DNA of 64,000 nucleotides, from contig NC_134419.1 of the NCBI RefSeq assembly GCF_030867145.1, positions 7,529,501-7,593,500 of the forward strand, in the 5' to 3' direction. Each line of letters begins with the position of its first letter. The first letter of the stretch is position 1. Under the pieces are notes generated by a model. The model did no database searches. It was given only the letters and a program-made list of their open reading frames with translations, and was not told the DNA's origin. Of the stretch, positions 1 to 13,455 are shown in pieces. The stretch comes from Opisthocomus hoazin. Its lineage: Eukaryota > Chordata > Aves > Opisthocomiformes > Opisthocomidae. Position numbers and translations under genes: made by a program.

Positions 1-3000
1 AAGCCATCTGTACAGAAATGAAGCTTAATGGCAAAAAACCTACATATACACCTATCCATATCCGATGAGTCTCAAGAAAGAATTTCTAATTCTCGTTATA
101 ATAAAATACATGTTAATTTTACAGGACTATACAAAAAAAAAATCTACGTGCAGATTCCAGCGATAGGTTAAAATGCATTTTACAGGTGACTTGTTAACTA
201 TAACTAAGGTAAATATAACATAGAGGCTATTACGCCAGTACGCTAATATACTTCCTTGAAAGCACAAAAGTACGTAGGTAGACTGATGCTCAAAGTTAAG
301 TAATGTAACTTTTAAAGTTACATTTATAACAGAATCAAAAAAGAACTGTGAAATACTTGAAGTATATTACAGTTTTATTCAGCCTTCATCATTTGTACAA
401 AAACACAGCATGCATCTCCTACAACCAATGCAATTTAATGTTTCAGTTAACAGGCTGTTTCAATATATATGCTATTTAAAGCAATCTGCTAATAATATAA
501 CCTAAGAAGTGGGTTTTGCATATACTTTCACGTTCACCAAATAAAAGATCACTAAAATACTCAGTTTGATTTAACCAATACAGCACTTACAATGTAACTC
601 TGTAACACGACGATAACCAACACGCTTTGCTAAACTCTCAAACTGGCCGGCAAACAGCAGCTATATACTGGAGTACAAACCCCCCAAAGCATGTAAATTA
701 GACACTCGTGTCTTTCTCTAGAGAATGCAAGTCTCAGCAGCAAGCTATAGCATGTATTTTTACACTGTTGCAGAAGAACATGCAATCTCATAAAGACTGC
801 TAGATAAATGAAAAAAAAAATTAATAGGCAAAGAAGGAACTTATCTCTTACGCAATCTCAATTCATATTAAATGTTCATTTATCTGCATTACAGTGCAGA
901 TAGGGAATAAAAAATTATATTGACATGACTGGTTTGCCAGGCATATGTTAACCATGTAACTTCTGCGTCCCCTCCACCCCACAAAGAAAACTCATTATTC
1001 ACAGCCTCAGTAACACACATAAGAAGAGGACTTAAGTACTGGTAAGTGTTCAGTTACTATCACTTGTCAAGCATTGTATCTTTAATCTGATTTCCTACAG
1101 AAATAAAGGTTATGGGATAATATTGTTCACTTACTGTTCTTCATGCTAATCTTTCAAAAAAAAAACAAAACCCTTTCTTGAAAATTAGTATCTGCACAGC
1201 AAACACAAATCCAAATGAATGTCCTCTGAGGAAAAAGCAAGCTGCTATATGTATTTTTGGCAGCAACCTGCTGGGCAATCAATACCCACACAGCTCTAGA
1301 AAAAACAGAATTATGGTGTTATGTGAGAAAGCCGGGGTTATTGCAGAGGGGGACAAAATGAAAGAGACACTAAGGGGCAAAAAGCATTTACATCTACAGA
1401 AAAACAAGCTTTCATTCCACTGATGGTAGAACAATAGGCTTACCAGTAAAGTATCTCAAAGGACTTGGGTACGTGTAACATCAGATTCAGTTTACACTAT
1501 AAAACTCATTCAACACACCTTCTAACTCGAAACAAAATACAGTTCTCTCCAGCTCCAGATCTTACAAGAATTCCCCTGCTACTTACAAAATCTTTCAAAA
1601 ATTCTGAAGAATTATGGGTGGAAAATAAGTCCTAGCCATCAGAAACTAATCTGGATTTAGATTCACACTGTTTCAGCTAGACTGAGCTGTGGGAGCTCCT
1701 TTATCACTGGACCAGCATGCTGCACTGACTCAGTCCAAGAACCACTAAGCTCTTTTGAGCATCAGCTTAATCGAGCCCGGTTCTTGGTCCTCCGTCTTGC
1801 ATGATGTCAGGCAACAGGCTCCTTGGATCTGTGATGTCCCAAAAAGACAGGCAAGCATTATCCCTGTTCAGCAGTCAGTGGAAATGACACACACAAGAGA
1901 CCCAAGATATACACTGTTCTCTTTCATATCATGCTTATTTAAGAAATCACCAGCACCAGATATCCACCTCTCTTCTGTGATAGATTACTGAGGCCCACTT
2001 ACCTTTCCTTCTCTACAACACAACCAGAAAAAGCACACATGCTGCCTCTTCAGTTCCTGCACTTTCCAATCCAGTGTAGAAACACAATTAATATGATTGT
2101 GTTCAAATTGATATGCAAAGCTCAGAGCTGCAGAACTTGAAGAGGGACTACAAATTTAATTCTGCCAGGCATCTTTAGCCAATGACTGGGGCAGGGATTA
2201 CCCAAATCACCCCCACACAGATCACCAAAGTCTACCTCAGACATACAGGATGCGCAGCACACCCAAGAAGAGAATGAGGTCTGAGCGCAACATAGACCAG
2301 AGGAATCTAGATCACCAGAAAATGAGCCCCATATTTTACTACTAATGACACCATTCTTGAACTTTCCTCTTAAAACCCAACAAATCAAAAACATGAGAGA
2401 GGAAAAAAAATTTCAACACTGTTGAAGAAAAGGAAACAGATGAGAGAACAGTTTCACTGTCTGGGTTGAAAGAAATGTAAGAAAAGTACAGTAAATAATA
2501 ACTAAGAAACAAAAAACTCACAGATCTGAAAATATCTGCAATTTTCATTCTGTAGCATCTCCCAAACTTCCAATAATCTGACTGGACAATCGATCAAGCA
2601 ATAAATTTTATGCATATTCACACGATTTGCCAATTCTTCTGGAATTTATAACAACTATATACACTACAAATCCACAGTTTCAAATGGCTTGGCTTTTACT
2701 TTTGTGATCCTAAATCAATCTTCTAGATCACACTTGGAGTGCAAACAGGTAAGTCAACATGTACACTGAGTTCAAAGCAGAGTTTTGACACTACAAAACT
2801 GAATCTGCAAACAGAAACGCTCCTCTAATAGTCAGTGTCATCCACAGATAAAGAAGCTACTATGCGATTTAGAAAGCTCTTTGATCTGCTTCTCACACTG
2901 AACATTACCAACTCCTTTTAAGTTCATCACATTACTTTTTAGAAAAATGTACCAGTTCATGTTCCTCCACTGATAATCTTCTATGAATTTTGTAACGTAT

Positions 3001-6000
3001 TTCACCCATATTACTTCCCCAAATAAAAATTTAAACTTAGAGTGACATATAAATGTTGTACTCAAGAGTACATGTGTAAAGATTGAGTTCCATTATTTAC
3101 AAAAAAAGACTTCAGTATATCATAGAAGTAAACAAAAACTTTCCCATTACAGTAATTTTAAAAATCATAAGAATTCAGAAGTAAGGTTGGTAAGTATTGT
3201 TACTAGGGCAGCTACAGCACTTCCGTAATTGATAGAGCACACGTGAATCTCTGACATTAAGTGTGGCCTAATTTCAAACGATCACCTGATAGGAAATGAC
3301 CTCTGGATTCTCTGTACGCTGTGAAGAAGGAAGGACAGGTTCCTCCCAGCTACCACTTCACTAACAAAGAAAAGGCATTGAACTAAAGACATACACTAAA
3401 CGTTTTGCCTTTTTATGCAGGCCCATGACTGCTCTTTGGAAAAACTGAAGTACAAGAAGTCAGTAAGACTCACAATGAAACGTTACCAGTAAGTGTAGTC
3501 GTAATTTGGTAAATAGCTTTTCTTTTCTAACTCTTAACTGGACAAGTGATTTTCTTAACACAAGCAAAGGCTCAAAACACTTCCAGCATCTCTGAACCTG
3601 CCTAATTCCTCTGTCACTAAGGAAGAATAGCTGGGGAGCAGTCCTAAAATAGTTACCAACTGAAATCTACAATGCAGAAGTATTTTCATACATAGACAAC
3701 AGCAGAAAAAAAAAAAACCAAACAGTTTCAGCTTTGCCTGCATTAGGCTCTAGTGCTTTTTTCTAACTACTGCGAATGTCAGTTCAGCTCAAGGCAGGCC
3801 ATAAACCAGGAAGGCAACTAGCAAAGACACATTACTGCTTTATTTTACATACAAAGCCATACCCTAAACCAGGGCTCAGCATCACTACCTAAAGTTTAAG
3901 TTGATGCCTCAAGCCTCCTCTAGAAAGCTTTCCACCTTAGTTACTATGTTCAAACCAAACCAGTAACAGAAATCCAACAAAAGAATTTTAAGAAAAAATA
4001 CTAAATGGCAATACCACTTCCAATTGTAAGGTCCTACTCAACTTCATTATGCAATCATATCTTTAAAAAATTCATCAACTTACTGTTGATATTAAAAGGA
4101 GTGGGGAAAAGTATGGAAAACAGAAGTAAAATACATACTAGTAGCATGCAGGACAATTCTCGATAGAAAAACCTAGATGATCCTGGCAGAGCATACTGGA
4201 ATGCTTCCGGACCTTCAGTGTATTCCCTTCAACAACTGAGACTACAGTGACCGCACTGACCCATAAGCTAGATTTGTAGCTTCAGTTGCCATCAAAATAT
4301 CAGAGACAAAAGTAATATTAACACATTCAGCAAACAACACAAAGATATTTATACATTCTATATACAACACAGAGACAGAATATAGAGGGTACAGCCACTA
4401 GCATTATCTGCAAATAATTCAATATGAAGGTTAGCAGTTGTTGCTCAAGAACACAGAAACAAATGAAAAACCAATGCAAGTGGAAAACCAACACTGAAGT
4501 CCATGTTTGCATTTGCCCAACATACAGTGGGCACTGCGGATCGAATATGTAAAAAGATTAATATATGGACACCAAAACTTCGAAGCATAACATATGGTCA
4601 CACTGTTACGTATCAATATTTCTAAATTATCAAATTTTACATGGAAGCAAAACAACTTTAAAGTTTCTTTACGTTCTCTCCTCACTGGCCTTCATAACTA
4701 AAACAACTATTGCCTTAATTTATGCTTAGACTGAAGATACCACGCAAGCTATTCAGAGAGCACTCTAGCTCCACACTTTCTAAAACACAGGAAATCTTCA
4801 GATTGTGACTCCACACCTGTTTTTCACAGTTTATCACTTTTCTTCTTTTTTTTTTTTTTAACTGTAACAGAACTACACCTGTGTAAAATTCAACTGACTG
4901 GACTTGCTTCTTTACGTCAACTCCCTGTTGAGCAGATCTGGATGAAAGAATACAGAAGGAACAATTCATTCCATGTTGTCACCCGTAAGTTCCTGGCCAC
5001 ACACTGTTTGTCTTTAACCTATGTTTTTAAATTAATTAAATTTCTGTAGCAACCACCTTTAAAATAGTTTAAGTGACCCTTTACAGATTTCCTCTACCAT
5101 TCACCTTCAGCCTATTTGATGATGATGTACAAGTTGGAGGGCTTTTCTTTCTGAAAAGTAAGTATCAATATTACACATTTCTACTTATCTCTTCTAGCAA
5201 TACAACAGTAATATAATTACTGTTGTTATATTCCAGTAATAAACAATACTGGAAAGATTCAGTGAAAGACTACATATAAACTCGCCTTAAAAGTGTTTTT
5301 CGTATTCCACCTGTCTGCTATGGCAGTCCAAATAGTAGCATTCCTAAATATCCCAAACTCTGCATGTGTATGGTGTAAAAGGGAAAAAATCTCATAAAGC
5401 ACATTCAGGAAACAAATACCTGTCAAAGACAAAAAGCACGGCGTGCAGTATTCCATTAACCCCAATGAAAAGGTCCTGGGATCTGCGGTATCTTGTAATT
5501 CTCCCTAGAAACTAACATTAAAAGGAATGACATAGCTTAATACCCTAGGCATGACACTCACACTCATTCCTTCCCACAAACACTAGCCAAGAATTACACT
5601 CATTAAGATTTAATAGGGCACCTCAAAATATACAGATGTTCAATGTCTAAAAAGAATCTTAACAGCTAAATCAAAAAAAGAAATTGTGTTACGCTTTGGT
5701 TTCAATTAAGTGAAACACAGCCAACCAAATAATAAGTAGGAAAGTACCGTTTATATCTATAACATAAACAATAATTATTTTTTTAATACAAAATAAATAT
5801 TTATGTATTGTGATAATGGTCATTTATTTTTATCACACTGATTTTTCAAAGTGTGCTATTCTTTTGTTAACTATATAGCGTGTTTTGCTCTAGTCACTAG
5901 TCAAATAAATTTGTATGAATATGTATCCTGAATTCTAATTTAAGTAGAAACTACTAGGTCAATGAAGGATCCTTGATATATCTTTTAAAATATCCCATCC

Positions 6001-7959
6001 ATTTACATTAATTTATGTAATTTTCCCAGTGTTGCAAGATGTAGCCAACATTTAAAGTCAACACAGATGTAAAAGCTGTTTCTATCACCTAAAACTCAGT
6101 ACTTCAACTTACTTTCAGCCATTTACTCAACTATATCTCTCTCATCAATACAAAAAGCTTTGTAAACTTTTAGTATCATTGTACAGACACATTTCTCGAG
6201 GCTTCACAAAAACAACAGGAGGGAAAACCGAACACGTTATTTCACATTTCTGTTCATTTCAAAGTTCAAGTCTCACAAAGAATCACAAATATAGCTCTAA
6301 AACAGGCCACCTTTCAATTTATTTAGAGACTTTAATCTCAGTCACATCAAAAAATAAACAGCAGCCTTTATATAAACTTTCAACGTAATCTGTCAATATA
6401 CTGGTGTCTCCCAACAATGTTCTGGAAAAGACTGCCAATTCATCAGCACACCAACTAACTGTGAACGGAAACTATTATCCCTCATCCGATTTTCTGTCAA
6501 GAAACTCACTTTTATTTGGAAGATTCTCAGCTTAGTACATCAGAAAGATTTTTTCTGATCAACAAAACATGAATAAACAACTTCTTCCCAAAATCTATTT
6601 CTTTTTTTGCCAACTTTAATTCAAAAGCAAAACTCCACTCTAATCCCTTTGCAAAATAATTTCCAGGTATTTTTTTATAGACAGCCTGTAAACCGGAAAA
6701 CTAGCAAGCTATTTTCTGCTAAAGCTGGCACAGCTAGTGGACAGACAGCAACAGACATTAAAAGCTTATCATTCTTTGGCCACAAGTTTTAATACTGCAT
6801 CTTTGTTCAGTCTCTACCTTTGTTCCCCGAGACAATCACAGTCAGACTTTATGCCAAACTAAAAAAAACTGTATTTCATCTCAGTCTTAGCCCCAGGCCT
6901 CAGATCCTGAAATGCGCGTTTGAAAGTATTTAATCCCCAGCCTAATAACTGCCTCAAAGCTAACACACAAAAATAACACTCAGCATCAGGACTCAGCACT
7001 GCAGTTTTGGGGTGTCCTTCTTCCTTTTTTCACACACTAAAGAAGGCCAAATAAAGCAATGGACAACTAGAGAATCAATCACAACGTGTCAGGGCATGGT
7101 AACTTGTTAGGTGCAGATCGGGGCTTGAATTAGAGGGAGGCTTGTTTGAGATTTTAGGCCCTTGTTCAGCTTTCATTTCAGATTCCCCAGATCTCTGATG
7201 AGATTTTTAATTTTGTCTCTCTTGGGTCAAGGAGACTGTTCTCATTTTGTATCACATGCCATAACTTTATAAAAATAAGTGCACTACTGGGTTCAGGCAG
7301 TAACAAAGGATTTTGATGTTGTTTCAACCACCAAAGGTGCATGTAAAATGTGGATTCGTTCCATGCAATCAAAAATTATTCGCTAATAGAAGTTCATTAC
7401 AATGTTTTAAAACATCGCCTCATCAATAAAATGCTGCCCAAAGAAAACAAAAGCTTTCATTCAAGTAAAGCATCTTTTTTTATTATAATTTTACTTTATA
7501 CAGGGGCCCTTCCAGTTTTGGATTCAGCCTGGACCAAAATATTGAGGGCAGTGTTATTTAGAAATTCTAATCTAATACCACCATACTTAATAGCAACACT
7601 GACGGAATTCTGTCAACTTCTAATATTTGAACTGAATGAAAGTATGTGTAAAAATTAAAGCCTCTGAAAAACCTCTGTCATAAAATAATGAGGAATATCT
7701 TGTCTATAAATAAACAAGGTAGTTAACACGAAAACATAGAAAGTCCATCAATTCCCATCTGCTACTTGTTTCTCAGTCTGGTTAACAAGACAAAAACAAT
7801 TCTTCAGCCACCCTCCATCATGAACACCTATTTAACCGTAACATTCACACGCAAGCAACTAACCCACCTCTGCAAAAAGTCTGACACGCCAAGAGTGCCA
7901 GTTATTCTTAGAGTGAGACATGACCACGGTTTCACGTAATTAGAGATGTTACAAAACGC
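1..7959. other. AT-rich gene-free DNA, probable ZFYVE9 intron 1
   Basis: I see no coding exon here. Every open frame is short, lacks a recognisable domain and is not framed by convincing splice sites. The sequence is AT-rich with ordinary A/T runs (for example near 3,705 and 4,847). If the CpG island at 8-9.7 kb is the ZFYVE9 promoter firing leftwards, this stretch is the start of its first intron. That is inferred from gene order. The large first coding exon of ZFYVE9 (about 2 kb, with the zinc-finger FYVE gene's long N-terminal region) is not in the window, because no minus-strand frame of that size exists here. Confidence 0.4.
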
Positions 7960-9700
7960 ATCCCGCCCGCTCGCCCCATCCCCCTCCGCCACTACCACCA
8001 TTGCAGGAGCGACTTGTTACACATCGCGATCGGCAAGTTACCGCTCCCTGCCCGCCGAGAGAGCGGAGATCAGGCCATAAAAAGGGCACGGGATGCAAAC
8101 AGGGATCCTCCCCTCTCCGGGCCGGGAGCCGAGGCTGCCCGCTGCCTCACGGCGCGGCCCGGGGGCTCCGGCCGGCCCCGGGAACGGCCTCACCTTGCCC
8201 CGCACCGGCGGCACACGGGGGGGTCCCGGGGGGGGAACCCGATGGAAGACGGCGAGAGCTCTTTCCCCTCCTCCGGGTCCCCCGCGCGGGGATAAAGGTG
8301 CCCCGGCCGCGGCGGGCTCGGGGGTCACCCAGTCCAGGCACCCGGGGACGGAGGGGAATGGCGGGGAGGGGGCTCGGAGGACCCGGCGTCTCCGCGGGTG
8401 AGGGTTGAGGGGCGATCGCTGCCTCTCCCCTCGGCGGCGTGCGGGGCACAAGGGCGGCGGGGCGAGGGGGCACCCGGAGCCCCCAGGCCCCGGGGCGGTG
8501 TCGGCGATACGGCGGCTCCGCCGAGGCATCGGAGCCCTCCCCGCCCGTCCGCCCGCGGGGCCCGGCTCCGGGCGGCAGGGGCCTGGGCAGCGGGATACCC
8601 CGGCCTCCCGGGCCTGGGGCGGAGGGCTGCGCGCCGCTCGCTCACTCACCTCGGGGGGCAGCAGGCGCCGCCGGGTCTGCATGGCGAGGGGGATCCCCCG
8701 GGGCCGCGCTCCGCCAGCCGCCCGCTCCCGGGCGGGCCCCGCAGACCCCGCCAGCGCTGGAGAGGCCGGCGCCCGCCCTCACCGCCCGCCAGCCGGGCTC
8801 GCTCGCTGGCTCCGCGGCCAAGGCCGCCGCAGCTCCCGGCAGCCAGCGCCCCCTGGCCGGCCCCAGAGGCAGCGCACGGCACTGCGGCACCGCCGGGGAG
8901 GCAGTGCGGAGCCTGCCGCACCCCCGCCCCGCGGCGCGGGGGGCCGGGCAGGCCGCGCCGCCACCTCCGGCCCGGCCGCCTACCGCCGGGCGTCACGGGC
9001 GGAGAGCGGGAGGCGTCACCCGGCGCAGGGGGACGCGCCGCCGCGCCGCGGAGGGAGCCACCCGCTCACACCACACCCCCCCCTCCCCCCTCGCGGGGTC
9101 CCGCCGAGCTGCGGGCCGGGGGGCCACGCAGCCAGGGCCTCCCCCCCCCCCCCCCCAAACACAGGCGGAGGGCGGCACCGGGAGCCGCCGCAACCCGTCC
9201 GCAGGCAGCGCGGCCGTGGCGCTGCCCACGCCGCGGGGAGGCACCCATCGCTGCCCGGGCACTGTGCGGGGCCCTCGGCCGGGGGACGCGCCCGGCTGCA
9301 GCTGCACCTAAGCGCTGCAGGCAGGAGGATTGGCGGCTGGGAGCCGTTCGTATTTTATTTCTCCATTTCATATTGAGTACCTTCAGAATCAGAGAGGGAC
9401 GGACCCACAGCCGCCCGTACGCGGCCACCCCGAGGGGTGCACGGGTGCGCAGGCACGGAGCCATCCGCTCAAAGACACCTCAGCTCTGCAGCGAAGCAGG
9501 GTTCCACAATTAAAAACCCACTCTGGTTCCTCACAGAAACGGTCTCGGAAGTGCGATGGCAAACTGGCAGCCTGTGCCAAACCATCGCTGTGCGCCTGAA
9601 GCCTCGCGGATTCTCTCAGAGGCGGCGGCCGCGGCGGCGACCATGCCGGGAGCGGGACGCCTTTCCCCGCCTGGCTGCGGGCACTCGGGAACTCGAAGTG
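7960..9700 (-). promoter_or_regulatory. ZFYVE9: CpG island promoter, probable ZFYVE9 5' end
   Basis: Base composition switches abruptly from AT-rich to very GC- and CpG-rich and back again, which is the signature of a vertebrate CpG island promoter. The minus strand carries a consensus donor inside it (GAG|GTGAGT, intron starting at 8,649). An inverted CCAAT box (ATTGG) lies at 9,329-9,333, upstream on that strand. The assignment to ZFYVE9 rests on human synteny, where it lies beyond BTF3L4 and is transcribed in the same direction. No ZFYVE9 coding sequence is visible. The several long open frames across the island, on both strands, have the proline, arginine, alanine and glycine bias of GC-rich noncoding DNA. 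Confidence 0.5.
8650..9310 (-). other. ZFYVE9: candidate noncoding first exon of ZFYVE9
   Basis: Reading the minus strand, the exon would end at 8,650 immediately before GTGAGTGAG, a near-perfect donor. The 5' limit is a guess, placed just downstream of the inverted CCAAT box at 9,329. A short ATG-initiated frame (starting MQTRRRLLPPE) runs into the donor, so an upstream start or short coding exon is possible, but the ZFYVE9 start codon is normally in a later exon. A weaker donor (GGCG|GTAGGC) near 8,980 could give an alternative shorter exon. The gene identity is inferred from synteny only. Confidence 0.35.
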
Positions 9701-9734
9701 TCACTTCCCGCGTGGGACTTGTGGCGGTCAGGAG

Positions 9735-10110
9735 CCTCAGGAACTCCCTCGCTTCAGGAACTCCCTCGCCTTAGGAACCCCTCGCCTCAGGAATCCCCTT
9801 GCTTCAGGAGCCCCTCGCCTCAGGAACCCCCTCCCTTCAGGAACCCCCTCGCCTCAGGAGCCCCTCGCCTCAGGAATCCCCTCGCCTCAGGACCCCCTCG
9901 CCTCAGGAACCCCCTTGCCTCAGGAGCCCCTCGCCTCATGAGCCCCTTACTTGCAGGAACCCCCTCACCTCAGTACCCCCTCACTACAGGAATCCCTCGC
10001 CTCAGAAACCCCTCGCCTCAGGAACCCCCTCACCTCAGGAACACCCTCGCTGCCAGAGCCCCTCGCCTCAGGAACCCCCTTGCCTCGTCTCACCCTCAGG
10101 AACGGCTCGC
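9735..10110. repeat. 16-17 bp minisatellite, about 21 copies
   Basis: Imperfect tandem array with the consensus CCTCAGGAACCCCCTCG. I count about 21-22 units of 16 or 17 bp. Variants change AAC to AGC or AAT, CTCG to CTTG or CTCA, and CCTC to CTTC. The array starts immediately to the right of the 8-9.7 kb CpG island. Because most units are not a multiple of three, all three plus frames show a degenerate Leu-Arg-Asn-Pro / Ala-Ser-Gly-Pro pattern. That explains the open frames here and argues against coding. Confidence 0.93.
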
Positions 10111-11859
10111 CCTGCACTGAGGGAAAGGGGAAGAGCTGCCATCCCCTCACTTTCGGGCTGCGCCCTGGCCTCCTCCCAGCTGCAGCGGAGGTCCATGTCA
10201 CCCCTGGGAGGGAGGGAAAGGCGAGTGTGGTGGCTGCTAACGCAGCTGCACTGCCATTCCCGCTCCTCGGGTCTTCGCACTTGCAGGCTATCGCTTTCCA
10301 GCAGGTTACGCTTCTCCATTAACTTCCTGCACATGGCAGTGAATATGGTGCAGTGGGCCCCAGTGATAAAATCTAGGCCTTCTTGCTTCAAGAGCATCAG
10401 CCCATCCCACCTGAAATGAAAGGGAACCACTTAATGTTTTTTCATTGATTCTGGTAGAACTATGTGCTTTTCAAGCAGAAAAGACAAGATACTGCCAATC
10501 AACTGAATCATCAATCCATGGGCAAAGAGCTGAGGAGATACAAAATGCGAATCAATCATAGCTGGTAGTAGCACGTTTATGGAGATGGAAATTATTTTTC
10601 CCATGAAGAGTTCCCGGTTAACCCCAACTTGCTATCTCTTTAGCAATTAGTGGTGTCGTGCTTCTAAAGCACAGATGAGGAGTTCAGATCAGTCCAATAC
10701 ACAATTAGTATCCCCAAAACAATTCTCATTAAACACCTCAGACTGCTAAACACACAATACGCCTGACAAGCAAAAAGGAAATAAATTAAAGGGTGAGCAA
10801 TGTAACACTTTGTACCCTCTGGCCAAATGCATGCAAGCACATAGGTTTGCCATCCACACACGTCTCACAGAAGCATATCACTACCGTAATTTTTGTTCTA
10901 CTTTAATCCCTCTGCATACAGCCATTCATTGGACTGTTTTCGCACCAGAGATTTTACCTGAAGGATATCATAATTGGCTGTTTCGCAAGAAGGCCACCTC
11001 ATGAAAGCATGCAGAAAAGGAGTTGGGAGAGATGGGAAACATCTCTATGAGTTAAGGTAATGGGACATGGTCTCGTGCCCCGTCCCTTCTTGGTGACTAT
11101 GTGTGTCTTGGATGCCACGTGACTTGGTCCCAATGAAGATTTATCCAGAGGAGCAGGAACTCAGCAAAACTCAGGTTGCTGCTCCGGACACTTGTGGTGC
11201 CAGATGCCTGAGCTTGAAGCAGGGCGATTTCCCATCATGTGTTCTCACTGTACTCCCTCTGCTAGTGTCCGAACAGGAAACGTTTGGGTATGGATAGTGA
11301 GAAACCCCATATGCAGACCAAATTTCTGATCCCAAGCCCCAGCAAGGCTATGGGACATGGACCATGACCTGCTACTTCACACATTCAGTGCAAGCGTCAG
11401 AGTTACAAATTCTCCAAAAAGTCTCTTCAGCTCTGCTGTGTACATCAGCCTCACGTCAGTGAGCCTCCGCAGCGTCGTGATGAGAAATCACACCTAGCAG
11501 TATCCCACATGATAGCATGGACATTTGGCATTGAGTTTACCCCCTCTTTTCCCAAGTCTTTTACCACCTTCACCCAGCTCTGTATAAGAGGGTACCAAGG
11601 AAGAGGCATGAAGGAGAGCATATGGAAGGGGAGACTCCAACTTATGAAAGGCAGGGAACTGTAAAATGGATGAGAAGACCACGGTTAGAAAGGTGAAGCG
11701 AAGCCATGAGATGCACTGTTGAAGGGGGCAGTGGAGAGTTAGAGGGTCAATAAAAAGTTGTGTGTCTGTAGCAATGTACGTACACTGGAAGCTAGGAGTT
11801 ACGGGCAATTGATACGGGGTTCAAAATGATGCAAGAGTAGTCTGTGAACAACAGAGTTA
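10111..11859. other. intergenic DNA, nothing recognised
   Basis: Ordinary single-copy-looking sequence. No open frame with a domain, no CpG island and no RNA gene was recognised. The open frames present are short and of the length expected by chance. Confidence 0.6.
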
Positions 11860-13455
11860 AGGACAAATAAAAAAGTTTTTTAACTACTTGTCGAAACTTG
11901 GGGGAAAACAAAGACTGCAGTCTGTTACTAGATGGAAAGAGCAGAATGGTTAACAATAACGTAGGAAAGGCAGAAGAGCTCAATAACTGTTTCTGGTCTG
12001 TATTTGAGGAAGAGCCATATACAAATATCATATGATGATGATGAAATACATTCCATTACAACAGGCACTGAGGAGGATGTTAAACAGAAGCTAATAAAGC
12101 TGGGCATCAGCAGGTCTAGGTAACTTGGATCCAAAAGTTTTAAAAGCACTGGCACAGAGTATCTTCAGCCCATTAATGTTGATTTTCAATAAATCTTGGA
12201 ACGCTGTTAAAGTTCCAGACTACTGGATGAAATATTGTACCAAGATTTTAAAAGGGTAAACAAGGTGACCAGGGTAATTATGACCTGCCAGCCTGACAAG
12301 AATTCTGGGTAATATAATCAGACATTACCTATTTTGCTCGATTAAAAAGAATTAAAGGATGGAAACAAAATAACTGAAAATTAATGGGGAAAATAAATCT
12401 TGCCCAAATAATTTGATTTTTAAAATAGCATTACAATTCTGGTTGATCAAGGTAAGTAGGTCTGCAAAATATTTGTTTTGGTAACTTGCAGCATTTTAAT
12501 TAAGAAGCCAGAATGATACAGACTCATCACAGCGCATATTAAACTGTTCAGACTCTGGCTAACTGACAGTTACAAAATGAGGAAATAAGAAGTCATCATC
12601 AAAGAATGTGTTTCTGGGTGCTACAGCAATTAGTTCTACACTATATCATATTGATATTAATGGCTCTGAGGAAAGCATAAAATCATCACTTACAAAGTTT
12701 TCAAATGCTGTAAGCAATAGGGAGTGATAAATAACAAGTCATGATGTAAAGTATCTGAGACAGCTTGATAACAAGTAATAAGCATTTCCGTACAGCCAAA
12801 TGTAAAAACATGCACCAAGGAACAGAGACCATGATTATAAGATGAGAGAATTTGTGCTCTGACAAGTTAATGCTCAAAAATCTTGGGAGTCATCAGACAT
12901 ATTCAGAAGAAAACGAGCAGGCAGTGTGGTGCCGTGGCCAACAGGCTAGTGCAGTCCCTGGTTTTATAAACAGGAGAATACAGAAAGATGTCTTTATTTT
13001 TATCTGGTACTAGTCCAACAGCTCCTGAAGTCTGATATCCAAATTCCTTAATTCCTTAATAAAAGCTGAAAAAGAGATGGTTCAGAGAAGACCAATAAGA
13101 ACGATTTAGACTGAAAGTGAAAATGTTCAGTCTATTTCAGTGTCAAAAAAGAAGCTGAAGGGATGACTCAGTCACAGGTTTTAAGTACTTCCAAAATTCA
13201 GTGACTGTATGCTAAAGGCAGATGTATTGAGCTTCCTGGTGAGGTCTTCCACCAGTGAAGGTAATCAATCACTGAGACACTTTTGGGAGGAGCAAGTTAG
13301 AATTCCCAGCACTGGAATGTCAAGATCAAAATCAAGTGTTTGTAAAAACTCTATTTTAACACAAGCAGGAGTTCAGTCCTGTAAGTCTGTTGCCCGTGAT
13401 ATACACCTACATGATCACAGCTGTGGATTCTGGTTACTAATCTATGCAGAAGTCA
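11860..13455 (+). mobile_element. ancient CR1/L3-like LINE, 3' half, heavily decayed
   Basis: The plus strand follows, in order, landmarks of the CR1 reverse-transcriptase ORF and 3' end as known in sauropsid CR1 families. They are a GAGGATGTTAAACAG block (about 12,070), a block corresponding to the 'LMLIFNKSWN' region (about 12,180), AATTATGACCTGCCAGCCTG (12,276), CATAAAATCATCACTTACAAAG (about 12,678), a 'GTTCAGAGAAGACCAATAAG' block (about 13,080) and a 3' end remnant GATCACAGCTGTGGATTCTGG (about 13,412). Frames are broken by many stops and indels. The resemblance is to the slow-evolving family in turtles and crocodilians rather than to younger bird CR1s. The match is from memory of consensus features. 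The 5' edge is uncertain. Confidence 0.8.

Noticed and set aside
8038-9513. Several long open frames (up to 371 codons) on both strands
   Set aside because: They overlap each other in many frames, have the Pro/Arg/Ala/Gly bias of CpG island DNA and show no domain. Stop codons are simply rare in such sequence.
9437-10419. Repetitive Leu-Arg-Asn-Pro proteins in plus frames
   Set aside because: They are translations of the 16-17 bp minisatellite. The unit length shifts the frame from copy to copy, so no protein is being maintained.
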